From contig DAHVXO010000106.1 of the NCBI GenBank assembly GCA_027356675.1, forward strand, positions 1 to 14,162: a stretch of 14,162 nucleotides of DNA. Direction: 5' to 3'. A program made the translations under genes and the position numbers. Under the pieces are notes generated by a model. It was given only the letters and a program-made list of their open reading frames with translations. It had not been told where the DNA came from and did not search any database. The stretch is from Symbiobacteriaceae bacterium. GTDB lineage: Bacteria > Bacillota_E > Symbiobacteriia > Symbiobacteriales > Symbiobacteriaceae. This document shows positions 1 through 5,987 of the stretch, one piece after another. Position 1 is the stretch's first letter; the number at the start of each line of letters is the position of its first letter.

Positions 1-976
1 CGCAGATGCGCTTGAACTCGCACGCCCCACAGCGTCCCTTCAACTGAGCCGGGTCACGGAGGGTGCGGAAGATCTCCGACTCCCGGTACACCTGGCCCAG
101 GTCATCGGTACGGACGTTGCCCGCCTTCCAGGGCAGGAACCCGCTGGGGTTGATATCGCCAACATGCGAGACGAAGACAAAACCCTTCCCGTCGTTCACC
201 CCCGCCGTGGGCAGGGCCTGCACCCCCCTCTGGAGCAGGACACGGCGGTAGTGGGGACCTTCGGTCGACTTGATCGGAAAAGGCGCTGTGAGACTGTAGT
301 CGGCAAGCCAGTTCATCACCTGCTCGTGCTCCTGGGGCGTAGGCATGTCCTGTAACTGAGCACGACCCGTGGGCACCAGGAAGAAGACCGACCAGAGCGA
401 GACCCCTAACTCCGCCACCTTTCGGGCAATAGCCGGCAGGTCGGTCAGGTTCCGGCGGGTCACCGTCGTCCCGATCTGCAGTTCCATCCCGGCGGTGCGG
501 GCCGCCGCCAGACCGGCCATCGTCCACCGGAAGGAGCCCGCCACCCCACGAAATCGGTCGTGCTCCGACTCGGTTGCGGCATCGAGGCTAAAGGCCACGC
601 GCTGCATGCCAGCTGCGGCGCAGCGCTGCATGTTCGTGAGGTTCGCCAGGCGTGTGCCGCTGGGACTGCCCGAGATGCGCAGCCCAATCGCCGTGCCGTA
701 CTGGACCAACTCCGGCAAATCCTTGCGCATGAACGGGTCGCCACCGGTCAGTACGAAGACCATGGGCTCCAGCGCCCGCACCTGCTCCATCAGACGACAA
801 CCCTCGGCAAATGTGAGCTCCAAGGGGTCGCGGCGCGGATTCGCCTCCGCTCTGCAGTGCGCGCAAGCAAGGGCGCAGGCACGGGTCACCTCCCAGATCA
901 CAACGAGCGGGCGCAGGGCGAAATCGAATGCAGGCATGGGGCGACGAGCGGACTGACCGATCGACCGCAGCATCAT
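1..976 (-). CDS. Radical SAM/SPASM domain protein (3' end beyond window)
   Basis: The first 325 residues of a minus-strand gene are visible and the 3' end lies outside the window. The N-terminal strand reads VIWEVTRACALACAHC, so the CxxxCxxC cluster for the SAM-binding [4Fe-4S] centre is C34, C38 and C41. The SAM-contacting GGDP motif is at 78-81. The last visible residues have a CxxCxxxxxC pattern (C316, C319, C325), the beginning of a SPASM auxiliary-cluster domain. The overall pattern (WEVTRACALAC, LTGGDP, SVFFLVPTGR, a later PHYRR) resembles the TIGR04053-type radical SAM/SPASM family, which is related to heme- and peptide-modifying enzymes but has no assigned substrate as far as I know. 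ATG at 976 was chosen because AAAGGAG lies at 994-988; ATG codons at 973 and 937 are alternatives. It is divergent from the propeller gene. No precursor peptide gene was recognised in the window. Confidence 0.9.
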   Translation of the reverse strand, partial: MMLRSIGQSARRPMPAFDFALRPLVVIWEVTRACALACAHCRAEANPRRDPLELTFAEGCRLMEQVRALEPMVFVLTGGDPFMRKDLPELVQYGTAIGLRISGSPSGTRLANLTNMQRCAAAGMQRVAFSLDAATESEHDRFRGVAGSFRWTMAGLAAARTAGMELQIGTTVTRRNLTDLPAIARKVAELGVSLWSVFFLVPTGRAQLQDMPTPQEHEQVMNWLADYSLTAPFPIKSTEGPHYRRVLLQRGVQALPTAGVNDGKGFVFVSHVGDINPSGFLPWKAGNVRTDDLGQVYRESEIFRTLRDPAQLKGRCGACEFKRIC

Positions 977-1044
977 GGCGCGCAGGGCTCCTTTCAGCAG
1001 CCAACCAGATGGTCTCAGTCTATCCGCCAGGGCAAGCGGGGCAC

Positions 1045-1060
1045 GGTGATGAACGTCACA
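1045..1060. promoter_or_regulatory. CRP/FNR-like palindrome in divergent spacer
   Basis: GGTGA-N6-TCACA matches the TGTGA-N6-TCACA site of CRP/FNR-family regulators at 9 of 10 defined positions. It sits in the 170-bp spacer between the divergent radical SAM gene (start 976) and the propeller gene (start 1147), where it could affect either promoter. No convincing -35/-10 pair was identified, and a single short match can occur by chance. Confidence 0.3.
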
Positions 1061-1146
1061 AAGATGAAAGCACCCCCGGTGACCGCCCTCCCTGCCCTTA
1101 CATAGCCTGAGATGAATCCGCATCACCCCATAGAGGAGAGGACTGC

Positions 1147-2091
1147 GTGCAACAGAAGCCATTTGTCCCTTGGTGGACCACCGGGCCAACTACCGATCAG
1201 GCCCCTGATATCGAGTGGAACATGTGGGAAGAGCGAGGCCCCCTGGGCCCCCGTGGCTGGGATTCCTGGCGGCGGATTCCGACCGGTCAGACGACCGATA
1301 CGCCGGGGCCTGTCCGCTTCGGCAATGACCTGCACCTGTTCGTGCGGGGCACCGACGATGGCATTTACTGGAACCGGATGAGTCGCCGGGCCGGCTGGGG
1401 CGAGTGGCGGCAGCTGCCCGGTGGCGGGCGCACGCCGTCTGCGCCGGCGCCAGTCAGCTTCGGCGGGCGCCTCCATGTGTTCGTGCAGGGCACCGACAAC
1501 GCCATCTATCACAATATCCTGGTCAGCGACAATCAGTGGGCCGGATGGGCGGAGGTGCCCGGCGGCGGGCGGACGACCAGCGGTCCGGCGGCGGTCGTCC
1601 ATGCCGGTGTGCTCTACCTTGTCGTGCGGGGCACGGACAACGGCATCTACTATCAGCGTAACGACGGACAGTGGCGCGGTTGGCAACTCCTGCCGGGCGG
1701 CGGCCAGACAGCGGACCGTCCAGCGGCGGCGTCATACCGCGGCAACCTGCGTCTGTATGTCCGGGGGACGGATGACCGGATCTACGGCACTGTGATGACG
1801 GAACAGGGCCAGTGGACGAACTGGGTGGAGATTCCCGGCAGCGGGCGCACGCCGTCCGCACCGTGGGCGACGGACTACCGGGGTAACCTGTACCTCTTCG
1901 TACGGGGGACGGATGATGGCATCTACATCAATATCCGCAATCCCAACGCCCATTGGTCCGGTTGGCGGCAGATGCCTGGGGGTGGCCGCACCCCGTCCGG
2001 CCCTTCGGCCATTCGGTTCGCCGACCGGCTGTACGCCTTCGTGCGGGGGACCGACAACGGCATCTACGTCAACATTCGCACCCGTCGTTAG
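1147..2091 (+). CDS. PLL/DUF346-type six-repeat beta-propeller (putative lectin)
   Basis: This 314-aa protein is built almost wholly from repeats of 45-47 residues. Each repeat has a WxxW motif (38-41, 84-87, 131-134, 176-179, 223-226, 270-273), a Pro-Gly-Gly-Gly-Arg-Thr-like turn, and a strand with (R/Q)GTD-(N/D)-x-IY. GTD starts at residues 68, 115, 162, 207, 254 and 301. This layout matches PLL-like/DUF346 propellers, several of which are fucose- or methylated-sugar-binding lectins; sugar binding here is inference. The N-terminus (about 22-41) looks like the tail of one blade and the C-terminus stops after the matching strand, as expected for closure of the ring between first and last blades. 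There is no signal peptide or membrane helix, so it may be cytoplasmic or exported by an unusual route. The GTG start follows a GAGGAGAGGA ribosome site. A hairpin follows, and the gene appears monocistronic. Confidence 0.85.
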   Translation: MQQKPFVPWWTTGPTTDQAPDIEWNMWEERGPLGPRGWDSWRRIPTGQTTDTPGPVRFGNDLHLFVRGTDDGIYWNRMSRRAGWGEWRQLPGGGRTPSAPAPVSFGGRLHVFVQGTDNAIYHNILVSDNQWAGWAEVPGGGRTTSGPAAVVHAGVLYLVVRGTDNGIYYQRNDGQWRGWQLLPGGGQTADRPAAASYRGNLRLYVRGTDDRIYGTVMTEQGQWTNWVEIPGSGRTPSAPWATDYRGNLYLFVRGTDDGIYINIRNPNAHWSGWRQMPGGGRTPSGPSAIRFADRLYAFVRGTDNGIYVNIRTRR

Positions 2092-2107
2092 GGGTACAAA
2101 ATATAGA

Positions 2108-2132
2108 GTGGCGCACCCCCTGGGTGCGCCAC
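2108..2132. terminator. Perfect 11-bp hairpin, probable bidirectional terminator
   Basis: GTGGCGCACCC and GGGTGCGCCAC pair perfectly around a 3-nt loop, 16 bases after the propeller stop codon. Rightward, the hairpin is followed by a weakly T-rich GATTCTTGTCT. Leftward, it is followed by TCTATATTTTG, so it could also end transcription of the two small minus-strand ORFs that stop at 2171. Confidence 0.7.
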
Positions 2133-2170
2133 GATTCTTGTCTAGACTTTATGTAAAACTGTGGGCCAGC

Positions 2171-2272
2171 CTACCGCCGCCGCACTCGGAGGATGATCCG
2201 CAGGATGGCGGTTCCGAAGAGCGCAACCATCGTCCCTAGCCAAAGACCAGTCACCAATTCGACCCGCTCCAT
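2171..2272 (-). CDS. Predicted 33-aa single-helix membrane protein
   Basis: ATG at 2272 opens a 33-codon frame ending in TAG. A near-ideal AAGGAGGG ribosome site lies 9 nt upstream. The peptide has an acidic N-terminus (MERVEL), a hydrophobic stretch of about 20 residues (roughly 6-28, containing GLWLGTMVALFGTAILRIIL), and an arginine-rich tail (RVRRR). That charge pattern suggests one transmembrane helix with its C-terminus in the cytoplasm. It is the second of two tandem micro-ORFs, 81 nt after the 30-aa one. No family is recognised; it could be a small subunit or modulator of a membrane complex. Support comes from the ribosome site, the helix and the paired arrangement, not from homology. 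Confidence 0.6.
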   Translation of the reverse strand: MERVELVTGLWLGTMVALFGTAILRIILRVRRR

Positions 2273-2353
2273 CTTTGCAGTCCCTCCTTATTCACCTCAT
2301 TTACCTCCAGGCGGTGGCGGTGGGCACCGTGATTCCGAGCCCAGGGTATCATG

Positions 2354-2446
2354 CTAGCGGCGGAAACCCAGAGGGCCGTCATCAATCAGGACGAGCACAA
2401 TCAGCGTGAATCCGATCAGCAAGCCGTACAGGAAATCGCTTCCCAT
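2354..2446 (-). CDS. Predicted 30-aa single-helix membrane protein
   Basis: ATG at 2446 opens a 30-codon frame ending in TAG. The peptide starts MGSDFLYGLLIG, continues as one hydrophobic helix (about residues 5-21) and ends in a short polar tail (DDGPLGFRR). A GAAGGGGGC purine-rich segment lies about 8 nt upstream. It precedes the 33-aa ORF on the same strand, and the two may share a transcript. A TAAAAT hexamer on this strand at 2500-2495 could be a -10 element, but no matching -35 was found. No family is recognised. Confidence 0.5.
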   Translation of the reverse strand: MGSDFLYGLLIGFTLIVLVLIDDGPLGFRR

Positions 2447-2557
2447 CGTCAGACGCCCCCTTCTTCCGCTGCCGGTAGTTGGTGAGGTACTCTGATTTTA
2501 ATGTACCCAGACTCGATGCGTGCTGCGTCCATCAGAAGTATGACACTGGGATGTACG

Positions 2558-2593
2558 CGCGGATGACCCCGCGTGTGCGGCGTCATCCTGGCG
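2558..2593 (-). terminator. Hairpin just downstream of the MarR-linked gene
   Basis: GGATGAC (2561-2567) pairs with GTCATCC (2582-2588). An inner CCGC/GCGG stem closes a GTGT loop, and an outer CGC/GCG pair extends the base. It begins 2 nt after the stop codon of the 114-aa gene, so it may end or protect that transcript. No T-tract follows on the minus strand, so true intrinsic termination is uncertain. Confidence 0.4.
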
Positions 2594-2594
2594 T

Positions 2595-2939
2595 TCAGAT
2601 ATTCTCCCAGGACATTACAGCGGTGCGCCACTGGCTGCGCCCCGCTACGGGGCTCCAACGCACCTCGATACCGCGGTCGCCCAGCGCCTGTTTGATCAGC
2701 GAGAGGCGCTCCCGCAATTGCGCTCCCTGCTCCCCCTCCAGTGCATCGGGAGCCGCATTGAGCGAGGAGAGCGCCAGGCCGGCCTCGTATACCAGGGCAA
2801 CCGTCACTCCCCAGGCCAGGATCTCGGCATCCGGACCTGGGTGGATCCGTCTCCATGTCTCCCAGAGGGCCGTCTGCGACCAACCCAGCCGAATCTGCAA
2901 CTCCATCCTGACACCCCCGGAGCAATGTAAATCAGCCAT
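2595..2939 (-). CDS. Hypothetical protein co-transcribed with MarR regulator
   Basis: This 114-aa protein is unrecognised. Its ATG at 2939 overlaps the MarR stop by 8 nt, which points to translational coupling. An internal ATG at 2906, which begins MELQIRLGW, is an alternative start giving 103 residues. The sequence is soluble-looking and rich in Trp (about six residues), with no signal peptide and no clear metal-binding motif. Codons favour G/C at the third position as in its neighbours, and the opposite-strand frames look like shadows. Because it sits directly behind a MarR gene, it may be an effector or co-regulator of that switch, but no function can be read from the sequence. Confidence 0.65.
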   Translation of the reverse strand: MADLHCSGGVRMELQIRLGWSQTALWETWRRIHPGPDAEILAWGVTVALVYEAGLALSSLNAAPDALEGEQGAQLRERLSLIKQALGDRGIEVRWSPVAGRSQWRTAVMSWENI

Positions 2940-3474
2940 GATCCTCTGCTGCTACCCCGCCAGAGGCGCCCCGGAGGGCCATGAACGCCTCTGAAAGGTA
3001 GGCGAGTTCCTCCGCAACGCGATAGACCGGATCATGAGCGGTTGAATCGCCAACTCCTCTGGTCTCGCTTGCGAGCCGGGCGACCACCGTGCGCAGCGAA
3101 TCGAGAACGCTCCGGCGTTCCTGGGGGTCCATGCGGCTGAGAACGGTCATCGGCGCGCTCTGGTCGACGGCCTCCATCAAGCTGTTCAGCTGCCGTACAC
3201 CCTCCGGCGTCAGTTCAACGGCAACCAGCCGGTGCCCGCGATGGGTGCGGGTCACCCACCCCAGTCGCTCCAGCCGGGCCAAACGCACCGACACGATGGT
3301 CTCACTCAGGCCGGACCGCTGGGCCAACAGCTTCTGCGAAGAACCCGCACGTACGAAGACGATCGCCATGAGCCGCAGGTCGGTGAACCCCGCATCCAGA
3401 GGGCGCAACACGCCTTCCAGTTGTGTTTCAAGCGCATGGGAGGTCCGCAACAGTGTGGCAGTGATTTCCCACAA
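2932..3474 (-). CDS. MarR-family transcriptional regulator
   Basis: The protein has about 180 residues. The central part is a winged helix-turn-helix: FTDLRLMAIV, then SSQKLLAQRSGLSETIVS as HTH, then RLARLERLGWV and a basic wing (RTHRGHR) leading to VELTPEG. This is the standard MarR order. The flanking helices at each end are the expected dimerisation elements. MarR proteins are usually dimeric repressors released by small phenolic or oxidant ligands; the ligand is unknown. The start is uncertain. TTG at 3474 is used here, but the only good ribosome site (AGGGAGGGG, 3507-3499) is 24 nt upstream of it and 9 nt upstream of an in-frame CTG at 3489. The gene overlaps the downstream 114-aa gene, and autoregulation would be typical. 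Confidence 0.88.
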   Translation of the reverse strand: MWEITATLLRTSHALETQLEGVLRPLDAGFTDLRLMAIVFVRAGSSQKLLAQRSGLSETIVSVRLARLERLGWVTRTHRGHRLVAVELTPEGVRQLNSLMEAVDQSAPMTVLSRMDPQERRSVLDSLRTVVARLASETRGVGDSTAHDPVYRVAEELAYLSEAFMALRGASGGVAAEDHG

Positions 3475-3510
3475 CGTCGGGCTGGTCAGGATGGTGCTCC
3501 CCTCCCTGAT

Positions 3511-3651
3511 TCATGGTTCCATTTGTAGTGTTCCCATTTCCACAACTTGAGGCGGGAATGGGCTTGCCATGAATCCAAGCTCGTGTGGTAAATCGAATGC
3601 TTGAAAAGACTGTGGGACAAAGATTTGCCAAGCAGGAGCAGGTGTCACCAT
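3511..3651 (-). CDS. Possible 46-aa leader ORF ahead of MarR gene
   Basis: ATG at 3651, preceded by AGGAAGGG with 5-nt spacing, opens a 46-codon frame (MVTPAPAWQIFVPQSF and onward). Its TGA lies 3 nt before the ribosome site that serves the MarR gene, so translation of the two could be coupled. The peptide is Pro- and Phe-rich with no recognised family, and its base composition is more AT-rich than the neighbouring genes. It may be a leader peptide, a small protein or chance. Confidence 0.3.
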   Translation of the reverse strand: MVTPAPAWQIFVPQSFQAFDLPHELGFMASPFPPQVVEMGTLQMEP

Positions 3652-3944
3652 TATGACCCTTCCTAGACTAAATACTACTAATCGCCTGTGACTTCGGGTA
3701 CAAAAGATTAGCGACGAGGGGCGGGAAAAGACTGCCACCGATCGCTTGCGCCGATGGAAAGGGCGGGTCAACTTCATGACCCGCCCGCAGCACCCGCACC
3801 AACATTACACGGGCCCGGGATCATAGGGGATATTCGCGCTTTACGCGCACCTCTGCAGCATGCTAGGATAGGATCGAGCAGGCGCGCACAGCTGTCACCT
3901 ACGAGAGGCGGCCTTTTTTTATGTAAATAGAGAAAAGATCAAGT
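3652..3944. other. Intergenic stretch without a supportable gene
   Basis: Together with the possible leader ORF this makes a gap of about 500 bp between the MarR and diguanylate cyclase genes. It contains an orphan 10-bp hairpin (3761-3786), GC-rich short inverted segments around 3845-3912, and a run of seven T at 3914-3920. No coding frame with a good start and ribosome site was found on the plus strand. The usual c-di-GMP riboswitch core motifs are not visible. Confidence 0.5.
3761..3786. terminator. Orphan perfect 10-bp hairpin
   Basis: GGGCGGGTCA and TGACCCGCCC pair perfectly around a 6-nt loop. On the minus strand the stem is followed by TTTCC, and on the plus strand by GCAG. No obvious gene ends next to it. 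It may end an unseen small transcript, separate the MarR and cyclase units, or be part of a structured RNA. Confidence 0.4.
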
Positions 3945-3953
3945 TGAGATAAT
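3945..3953 (+). promoter_or_regulatory. Extended -10 promoter for diguanylate cyclase gene
   Basis: TGAGATAAT fits the extended -10 pattern TGnTATAAT with one mismatch in the hexamer. No good -35 is present at the usual spacing, which extended -10 promoters can tolerate. Transcription would begin near 3960, giving a short leader that still includes the AGGGGA ribosome site. Confidence 0.4.
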
Positions 3954-3976
3954 CATGTGCCGTAGGGGAAGCAAAA

Positions 3977-5251
3977 TTGAAGAAGCCAAGAAGACGTTTC
4001 TATACGTTTCGGGGTCGCTTTTACTTGACCTGGGGGGCCGGCCTGGTCGCTCTGACGATCGTAATAGTTGCGGCCCTGCTCTCGATCGAGATCATGTTGC
4101 GCGCCTACCAGAGGGCCGCCCGGGATATCATTGCGGACGAGAATGCCACCCAGCATATCGAGATGGCTGCTCTCCACGCGGCGCGCCTTGCCAGCGGCTA
4201 CACAGCCTATGGAGTCACACAGGACTTTGAGGCGGCTGTCGAGCGAACGGAATCGGCGCTGGCGCTGGCGCGCTCAGAACTCAACTCACGAGAGGAGTTG
4301 CGGCTGCTCAACGTTGCCACCGATGAGTGGGAACTCTTCGTCCGGTTAAGCCGTGAAGTGACGGCCATCCCGAACCGCACGGATGCAGCGGCCATCCTGG
4401 CAGCACACCGGCGCGACGCCCAGGTGGACAGCATGGTGCTCGCATTCGACGCTCTTCACGATTACCTCGAACAGGAATCCAACGAGCGAGTTGCGCTGTC
4501 ACACACCCAGGGCATCCGCCTGCTCGTCACCCTCGCCATCGTCTTCATCATCATCTATGCAATTTCGCTACATATCGGCCTGCGTTTCATCCGTTCCGTT
4601 GTGCGCCCCTTGCGGGAGTTGGATGAAGCGGCGAAACACTTCGAAAGCGGAGACCTGAGCTGGCGCCTCCCGGTGCAGACCGACGATGAGTTTGGACAGT
4701 TGGCGAACACGTTCAACGGCATGGCCGACCGGCTGGCCGCAACGATGCAGCGGCTGGAGTCGCTGTCTCGCCGGGATGGACTGACCGGCCTCTATAACCG
4801 TCGGGAGTTCGACGAGCGTCTGGCAGCGGAATTGATTCGCGCCCGCCGGTACAATCACGCGGGCAGTTTGCTGCTGTTGGACGTTGACCGCTTCAAGCTG
4901 GTTAACGACCGCTACGGACACCAGGCCGGCGATGCGGCGCTCAAGCACCTGGCAGGCATTTTGCAGGGGCGTCTAAGGGAAGCAGATGTGGCCTTTCGCT
5001 TCGGCGGCGACGAGTTTGCGATCCTGCTGCCCGAGACCGGACAGCAGGACGCAGTCGCCTTAGCCGAGGGGCTCCGAACGCTGGTGGCGGCGCGAACGCT
5101 GCAGTTTCAGGGACAGACTCTGAGCCTGAGCATCAGCGTCGGGGTCGGGTCGTATCCCGAGTGCGGACTGGCGCCGGAGTCGCTGGTCGCCGTGGCCGAT
5201 GCATCGCTTTACGCTGACAAGGCGGCGAGGCGGGACGGCACACTGGTCTAG
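3977..5251 (+). CDS. Membrane-bound diguanylate cyclase (HAMP-GGDEF)
   Basis: This 424-aa protein makes c-di-GMP from two GTP. It has a basic N-terminus, TM1 at about 17-40, a mostly helical extracytoplasmic sensor region at about 41-178, TM2 at about 180-200, a HAMP domain at about 201-254, and a GGDEF domain at about 260-424. The active loop reads RFGGDEF (GGDEF at 343-347). The metal-binding Asp segment LDVDRFK is at 301-307, and NDRYGHQAGD follows. The inhibitory I-site RxxD is R334-D337, five residues before GGDEF, so product inhibition is expected. There is no EAL or HD-GYP domain. The sensor resembles CHASE3/4HB-type helical modules and its ligand is unknown. The start is TTG, with AGGGGA 7 nt upstream. 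Its stop abuts the old 3' end of the convergent pyrophosphatase gene. Confidence 0.93.
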   Translation: MKKPRRRFYTFRGRFYLTWGAGLVALTIVIVAALLSIEIMLRAYQRAARDIIADENATQHIEMAALHAARLASGYTAYGVTQDFEAAVERTESALALARSELNSREELRLLNVATDEWELFVRLSREVTAIPNRTDAAAILAAHRRDAQVDSMVLAFDALHDYLEQESNERVALSHTQGIRLLVTLAIVFIIIYAISLHIGLRFIRSVVRPLRELDEAAKHFESGDLSWRLPVQTDDEFGQLANTFNGMADRLAATMQRLESLSRRDGLTGLYNRREFDERLAAELIRARRYNHAGSLLLLDVDRFKLVNDRYGHQAGDAALKHLAGILQGRLREADVAFRFGGDEFAILLPETGQQDAVALAEGLRTLVAARTLQFQGQTLSLSISVGVGSYPECGLAPESLVAVADASLYADKAARRDGTLV

Positions 5252-5326
5252 CTATACCCGGTACCGCTCGATCAGGGCGGCCGCCTCGGCGGCATCGCCC
5301 CAGCCCTTCACATCGACCAGCTTGCC
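5252..5326 (-). pseudogene. Stranded 3' tail of the pyrophosphatase gene
   Basis: Reading on in frame after the TAA at 5329-5327 gives 24 codons (GKLVDVKGWGDAAEAAALIE, then RYRV) and a TAG at 5254-5252. This matches the usual C-terminal end of family I pyrophosphatases: GK, then V.V.GW, then an Ala/Glu-rich helix. One G-to-T change, GAA to TAA, would explain the split, since the family normally has Glu or Asp here after YKEL or YKDL. The tail retains codon use and frame, so the change is recent, bypassed by readthrough, or an error in the sequence. Confidence 0.8.
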
Positions 5327-5725
5327 TTACAGTTCCTTGTAGGCCGCGAAGAAGTACTCGATCTCCCGGAGATAATGCGTCGAGACGTCACCCAGGGTCT
5401 CGACGTGGGCAAACCGGGGATCGCCCACGGGAACAGCCAGGACCTTCGTGTCCTCGCTCTTCTCGTCGTGGGTGCGCAGGCAACCGATCACCTTGCCCTC
5501 CACCAGACAGCCGGGGAAGGTCGGGGTCGTGACCAGCAGCAGGGCATCAATCGGTTCGCCATCGGGTGCCATAGTGCCGGGGATGATGCCGTAATCGGCG
5601 GGATAATGGATCGAGGAGTGCAGGACCCGGTCTAACCGGACCCGGCTCTGCCCCTGGTCCCAGGTGTACTTGTTCTGACTGCCCATCGGGATCTCGACGA
5701 TAATATCAACCACTCGGGTGCTCAT
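5327..5725 (-). CDS. ppa: Inorganic pyrophosphatase, family I, truncated by in-frame TAA
   Basis: It hydrolyses pyrophosphate to two phosphates in the cytoplasm. In numbering from an upstream GTG at 5743, recognisable family positions are K25-Y26, R39, the HYPADYG block at 46-52, DGEPID at 61-66, HDEKSEDTK at 92-100 and YK at 135-136. ATG at 5725 (residue 7 of that numbering) is preferred because GGAGAGG lies 9 nt upstream, giving 132 aa; family members are usually 160-180. Three oddities stand out. A TAA follows YKEL where the family continues. The Glu of the KYE motif is Thr27. The second Asp of the DGDP motif is Glu63. All other active-site positions are present. The protein may be a working truncated enzyme, a decaying copy, or affected by a sequence error. 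Confidence 0.85.
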   Translation of the reverse strand: MSTRVVDIIVEIPMGSQNKYTWDQGQSRVRLDRVLHSSIHYPADYGIIPGTMAPDGEPIDALLLVTTPTFPGCLVEGKVIGCLRTHDEKSEDTKVLAVPVGDPRFAHVETLGDVSTHYLREIEYFFAAYKEL

Positions 5726-5909
5726 GGAATCCATCCTCTCCACAGGGGCTCAGCATGATGGTACTGGAAAGTTTGCGTAACGTCGAGACCCAACTAACCC
5801 ATGCGTCCTAAATTGCGGCGGGCATAATGACCGGTCCGCTGTACATGATGCCCATCGGCAGGGCGTTGAAGCCAGACCAGAGATGGCCCGGAATTGGCGG
5901 GGCGCGCAG

Positions 5910-5938
5910 ACCCCCAGAATGACGTGCATTCTGGGGGT
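5910..5938 (-). terminator. Perfect 12-bp hairpin after ctaM
   Basis: ACCCCCAGAATG and CATTCTGGGGGT pair perfectly around ACGTG. It lies about 50 nt beyond the CtaM stop and probably ends the ctaAB-ctaM transcript, though a T-run is lacking in that direction. On the plus strand TTTG follows. The remaining 5744-5987 interval holds no gene I can support. Confidence 0.65.
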
Positions 5939-5987
5939 TTGCGGATTATCCGTTCTCTGCTTGTCATTTCCCAACCAGGGAATTGGA

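Noticed and set aside
369..1105. Plus-strand frames across the radical SAM gene
   Set aside because: The minus-strand frame carries intact CxxxCxxC, GGDP and SPASM motifs; these frames are its antisense.
1300..2091. Direct repeats suggestive of a repeat array
   Set aside because: They are in-frame coding repeats of propeller blades spaced about 141 bp, not CRISPR or intergenic repeats.
2171..2272. 33-aa ORF as a Thermus ba3 subunit IIa homologue
   Set aside because: Length and single helix are similar, but no sequence resemblance was apparent and the oxidase here is a caa3 type encoded far away.
3780..3976. c-di-GMP riboswitch ahead of the diguanylate cyclase
   Set aside because: The region has suggestive GC-rich blocks, but the conserved core motifs of known c-di-GMP riboswitches were not found.
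5794..5900. Short minus-strand frame ending before the ppa promoter region
   Set aside because: A peptide-like stretch is readable, but it has no ATG/GTG/TTG start with a ribosome site and lies just beyond the ctaM terminator hairpin.
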